Origin: G963664585 sp963664585
GTDB taxonomy: Bacteria; Bacillota; Clostridia; Oscillospirales; Ruminococcaceae
Assembly: GCA_963664585.2 (NCBI GenBank)
Contig: CAXXEO010000019.1
Location: 70,744 to 134,743 of the forward strand
Reading direction: 5' to 3'
Length of the DNA: 64,000 bases
Shown: one piece after another, positions 61,104 through 64,000 of the stretch
Layout of the letters: the number at the start of each line of letters is the position of its first letter
Numbering within the stretch: position 1 is the stretch's first letter
Translations under genes and position numbers: made by a program
Notes under the pieces: generated by a model
What the model was told of the DNA's origin: nothing
The model's database searches: none
Seen by the model: the letters and a program-made list of their open reading frames with translations, nothing else

Positions 61104-63048
61104 TTGGACAAATCCGCAGAAACTTTAGAATTTAATCAAATACTCGATATGCTATGTAATTTTGCCATGTCCGAAAATATAAGGCAAAAGCTGTCCAAAT
61201 TACAGCCATATATAAGTGAAGCCGAGTGCAAAAGAAAGATGCAGGAAACAACCGACGCAAAAAAAATACTTGACAGTTTCGGAACACCACCGCTTTCATC
61301 TATGAAAGAGATTGGCAATATACTTGAATTGTGCTCAAAAGGCTCCATGTTAATTCCGGAACAGCTTTTGAATATCACGCAATTCTTGACTTCCTGCAAG
61401 CGAATGAAACTCTATCTCCAAAAAGCAGAATGCCTAGGAACTGATATTGCTTTATATGGGGGATCACTTAATGATTTAAGTGAGCTTTATCATGAAATTG
61501 AACGCTCGGTACGCAATGGGATCGTTGATGACTGTGCATCTGCGTCTTTGCGTGATATTCGAAGAAAAATAGAAAATGTAAATGTACAGGTAAAGGCAAA
61601 GCTCGACAGTTTGCTTCGTAATAAAAAAGAATGGTTTGCAGACAGCTATGTATCCATCAAAAATGGGCATTTTGTATTACCTGTCAAAAAGGAATTTAAA
61701 AACCAGATCAGTGGCACGGTAATCAATATTTCGGGCTCTGGGGGGACGTATTTTATAGAGCCTTCTTCTGTCAGCAAATTGCAAGAGGAAGTTACCACGA
61801 TGCAAATTGAGGAGGAAAACGAGATCAGGAGGATCCTTTATACGCTGACCGCTTTGGTAGACGAACACGCGCCGAGCATTCGAATCAACATTGAGGCCTT
61901 GGAAAGCCTTGACTTTGTATTTGCAAAAGCGAAGCTATCTGTTCAGATGGATGCGATTCCAGTCCCTGTGACAACAAAACGCAGAATCGTGATAAAACTT
62001 GGGAGGCATCCTCTTTTAAATAAGGATATTTGTGTCCCGCTCAATTTCGAAATTGGTGATAACATACAAGGCGTCATCATTACTGGGCCAAACACGGGAG
62101 GCAAAAACAGTCGCTCTCAAAACAGTTGGGCTGCTTTCTTTGATGGCGCAAAGTGGGCTTCATGTGCCGGTGTCAGAGGGAAGCGAATTTTGCATGCACA
62201 ACCTGATTCTGTGCGATATTGGAGATGGCCAGAGCATAACGGAGAACCTGTCTACATTTTCTTCGCATATTATCAATATCATCGAAATCCTTCATTGCGC
62301 GAACCAAGAAAGCTTGGTGCTATTGGATGAGCTTGGCTCTGGTACCGATCCCGCAGAAGGGATGGGCATTGCTATTGCTGTGCTGGAGGAATTGAAACGA
62401 AAAGAGTGTCTGTTTGTCGCAACAACGCATTATCCAGAAATCAAGGAATATGCTGCAAACACAGCAAACCTTACCAATGCGAGAATGGCATTTGACAGGG
62501 AAAATTTGCAGCCTCTTTACAGACTGGAAATCGGTGAGGCTGGTGAAAGTTGTGCTCTCTATATTGCAAAGAGGCTGGGATTTCCTTCGCATATGCTGAA
62601 AATCGCACAAAATGCAGCCTATCATCAGGCCGTTAAACCGATAGAGCTTGAAGTGCCGGATGAATGGAGTACCATTCCTTCGCAGACAGCTATTGTATCC
62701 GGTCTAGTTCCAAAAATACAAACAGAGAAGCCTGTTCCAATTCCTACACAAAACCGGAGTAGCAGTTTTAGCAGGGGGGATAGTGTACTGGTGTATCCGC
62801 AAAAGGAAATTGGAATTGTCTATCAAACCGCAAATGCGCGCGGAGAAATTGGTGTGCAGGTAAAAGGTGAAAAACAGTTGCTTTCTCACAAACGGATTAA
62901 ACTGCAGGTTCCGGCCAGTGACTTATATCCGCTCGATTATGATTTTTCCATTATTTTTGACACTGTTGCAAATCGAAAAGCGAGACATGTCATGGGAAAG
63001 CGGCACGATCCTAATTTAGTGGTCAATTACGAAAATGAAATAAAATAA
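61104..63048 (+). pseudogene. MutS2-like ATPase, frameshifted in Walker A
   Basis: Frame 1 (61104-62330) begins at a TTG eight bases after GGAGG and contains the MutS2 core (GTVINISGSGGTYFIEPSSV) up to TGPNTGGKN. Five A residues at 62103-62107, where four would keep frame, shift the reading inside the P-loop. The second frame continues TVALKTVGLLSLMAQSGLHVPV, DELGSGTDPAEG (Walker B), TTHYPEIKEYA and a C-terminal linker to 63048. Restored, it is about 648 residues and lacks the Smr endonuclease domain of full MutS2 (about 780). It would act on recombination or ribosome collision intermediates if intact. As written it is inactive. Confidence 0.82.
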
Positions 63049-63639
63049 AGTGAAAGAGACTAAGCAATTTATTAGATGAAATCCTGCAAGCACTTTAAAA
63101 AATTAGTGCTGAAAGATCAATTCAACAAATAAAGAGAAAAATTGTACTCTGCCTGAATATAACAATAATTCTGCCTCTGTTTCACCCGGCTCCGGCGCGT
63201 AAAACAGAAGCAGAATTATGTTTGCCCCCAAAATCCCGGATAAAAAATGAGCTCAGAGATTATGTCAAATACTGCGTTCTTTTTCAAGTTAAGCATGCTC
63301 TAATTGCATCAATTTGCCCCAATTAAACGATAAGAATAAACTTTCCCGTTCTTATATTTTGCAAATATTATAAAATTCATTTAGAAATGAAATAAATTAT
63401 TGTAGAATTAAATAATTTGAAAACAAATTGACGTAAACTGCCTAAAATTAGACAAATAATCACAATTGAGTTGATAGTATAATAAATTTTATAGCTATAT
63501 TGTTGAATTATGATAGATTTAAGAATATAATAAATATAAATATTTACTGTATATATAAAATCCTTACGTTTGTTTCTCAAGCATTGTGATTTTTAGCATT
63601 TATCTAATCAAAATGATCGCATTTAGGAGGTTTTTAAAC
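63049..63639. other. AT-rich gene-free stretch near the right edge
   Basis: Holds a hairpin at 63167-63217 and otherwise very AT-rich sequence. No gene with a ribosome binding site is seen until 63640. Confidence 0.45.
63167..63217. repeat. Isolated hairpin, possible terminator of the MutS2-like gene
   Basis: AATTCTGCCTCTGTTT and AAACAGAAGCAGAATT arms with one bulge pair, GC-rich loop. No T-run follows. Confidence 0.5.
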
Positions 63640-64000
63640 ATGTATGAAGCAATAAAACTGTCAATAAAAAGCAAGACCAGCTTTTTTACTGTCCTTTTAG
63701 CACTGACTTCGGTTTTATCAGGCTATTTAGATGATATCGGCAGCGCGCTCTTTATACTTATAAGCAAGAATGTAGTCCCGTTGCCTCTCAATATTGCCAT
63801 AAATCTTACGGGTATCATTTTAGGATCGATTTTTTCCTTTCTGTTTTTAAGTAAATTGATTAGCAGCACAGATTTTAATATCCTACCCTCCGTGGGCAGC
63901 GATTCGGCCAGCCCGCCAAGCATTGAAGATAAAAGTAAGACTGGCAACTCTCCTCCGCTGAAAATTACAGTCGCTATCACTGCTATACCAAACTTCTTTT
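63640..64000 (+). CDS. Start of an unidentified membrane protein (cut by window edge)
   Basis: ATG nine bases after AGGAGG opens a frame that stays open for 120 codons to the window end. Two hydrophobic segments are visible (SFFTVLLALTSVLSGYL, about 14-30; NIAINLTGIILGSIFSFLFL, about 53-72), followed by a Ser/Pro/Lys-rich loop and the start of a further segment. The family is not recognisable from this part. Confidence 0.6.
   Translation, partial: MYEAIKLSIKSKTSFFTVLLALTSVLSGYLDDIGSALFILISKNVVPLPLNIAINLTGIILGSIFSFLFLSKLISSTDFNILPSVGSDSASPPSIEDKSKTGNSPPLKITVAITAIPNFF

Noticed and set aside
61104..63048. Programmed frameshifting as an explanation for the MutS2-like gene
   Set aside because: The run is only five A residues with no stimulatory stem or internal Shine-Dalgarno visible, and the shift falls in the P-loop, where programmed sites would be unlikely.
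1..64000. tRNA or rRNA genes
   Set aside because: No cloverleaf with a recognisable T-arm (GGTTCRA) and no rRNA signature was seen by eye; short or divergent tRNAs could still be missed without a covariance search.

Overview
The window looks like a chromosomal segment of an anaerobic, low-to-middle GC Bacillota, most likely a Clostridia-type organism. This is inferred from the strong AGGAGG-type ribosome binding sites, a FabT/FabK-type fatty-acid cluster, an Lsa-type ABC-F protein, a split ThrE exporter, FeoA/FeoB with a Cys-rich companion, a rubrerythrin-like protein and membrane-bound LuxR regulators. No rRNA, tRNA, phage or plasmid genes were seen, so the species cannot be named.

Layout. 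0.5-11.8 kb is a peptidase/transport island: two intact AbgB-like M20 hydrolases, an AbgT-type transporter, two frameshifted AbgB-like copies and a CPG2-like M20 enzyme. Two divergent paralogous regulators with a cyclase-like domain and a C-terminal winged helix follow (11.9-15.0 kb), then an IS3-family element. 16.5-19.5 kb is a ferrous-iron operon (feoA-feoB-Cys-rich protein) with a clear promoter and an iron-box-like operator. 20.8-22.7 kb holds an amidase-like protein and a diguanylate cyclase. 23.1-28.4 kb is a minus-strand operon of transglutaminase, PilC, four pilin-like proteins and PilT, facing a BTAD regulator. 30.6-34.7 kb carries an unknown protein, an ABC-F protein with a leader-peptide/attenuator arrangement, and a MATE exporter. 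35.0-42.4 kb is the fatty-acid operon fabT-fabH-acpP-fabK-fabD-fabG-(NMO-like)-fabF-fabZ without acc genes. 42.9-47.3 kb has a broken TspO-like gene and a Trk potassium-uptake operon with a candidate 34-residue membrane protein. 49-53.8 kb has a MarR regulator, a ferritin-like protein, two LuxR-type proteins and a lipoprotein. 54.6-60.2 kb has two more M20 hydrolases, a ThrE exporter pair and a GntR regulator. 61.1-63.0 kb is a frameshifted MutS2-like gene.

The intergenic space is unusually rich in small palindromic repeats. Family A (about 106 bp, ends TATAG...CTATA, GC-rich central hairpin) occurs about fourteen times as full, truncated, split or chimeric copies. Family B (about 110 bp, ends CTAGTAC...GTACTAG) occurs about five times. 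All three near-identical IS30-family copies (1053 bp each) sit inside the terminal repeat of a family A element, so the IS appears to home on this repeat.

The best candidates for something undescribed are: (1) a roughly 390-nt promoter-to-terminator run of about ten hairpins with G-U-rescued stems at 60.5-61.0 kb, which looks like a structured RNA; (2) the IS30/family-A targeting system; (3) a PilT-only pilus-like operon headed by a transglutaminase. A fourth signal, fifteen single-base insertions and no deletions across 8.39-9.83 kb spanning two genes, more probably reports local sequence quality than gene decay.
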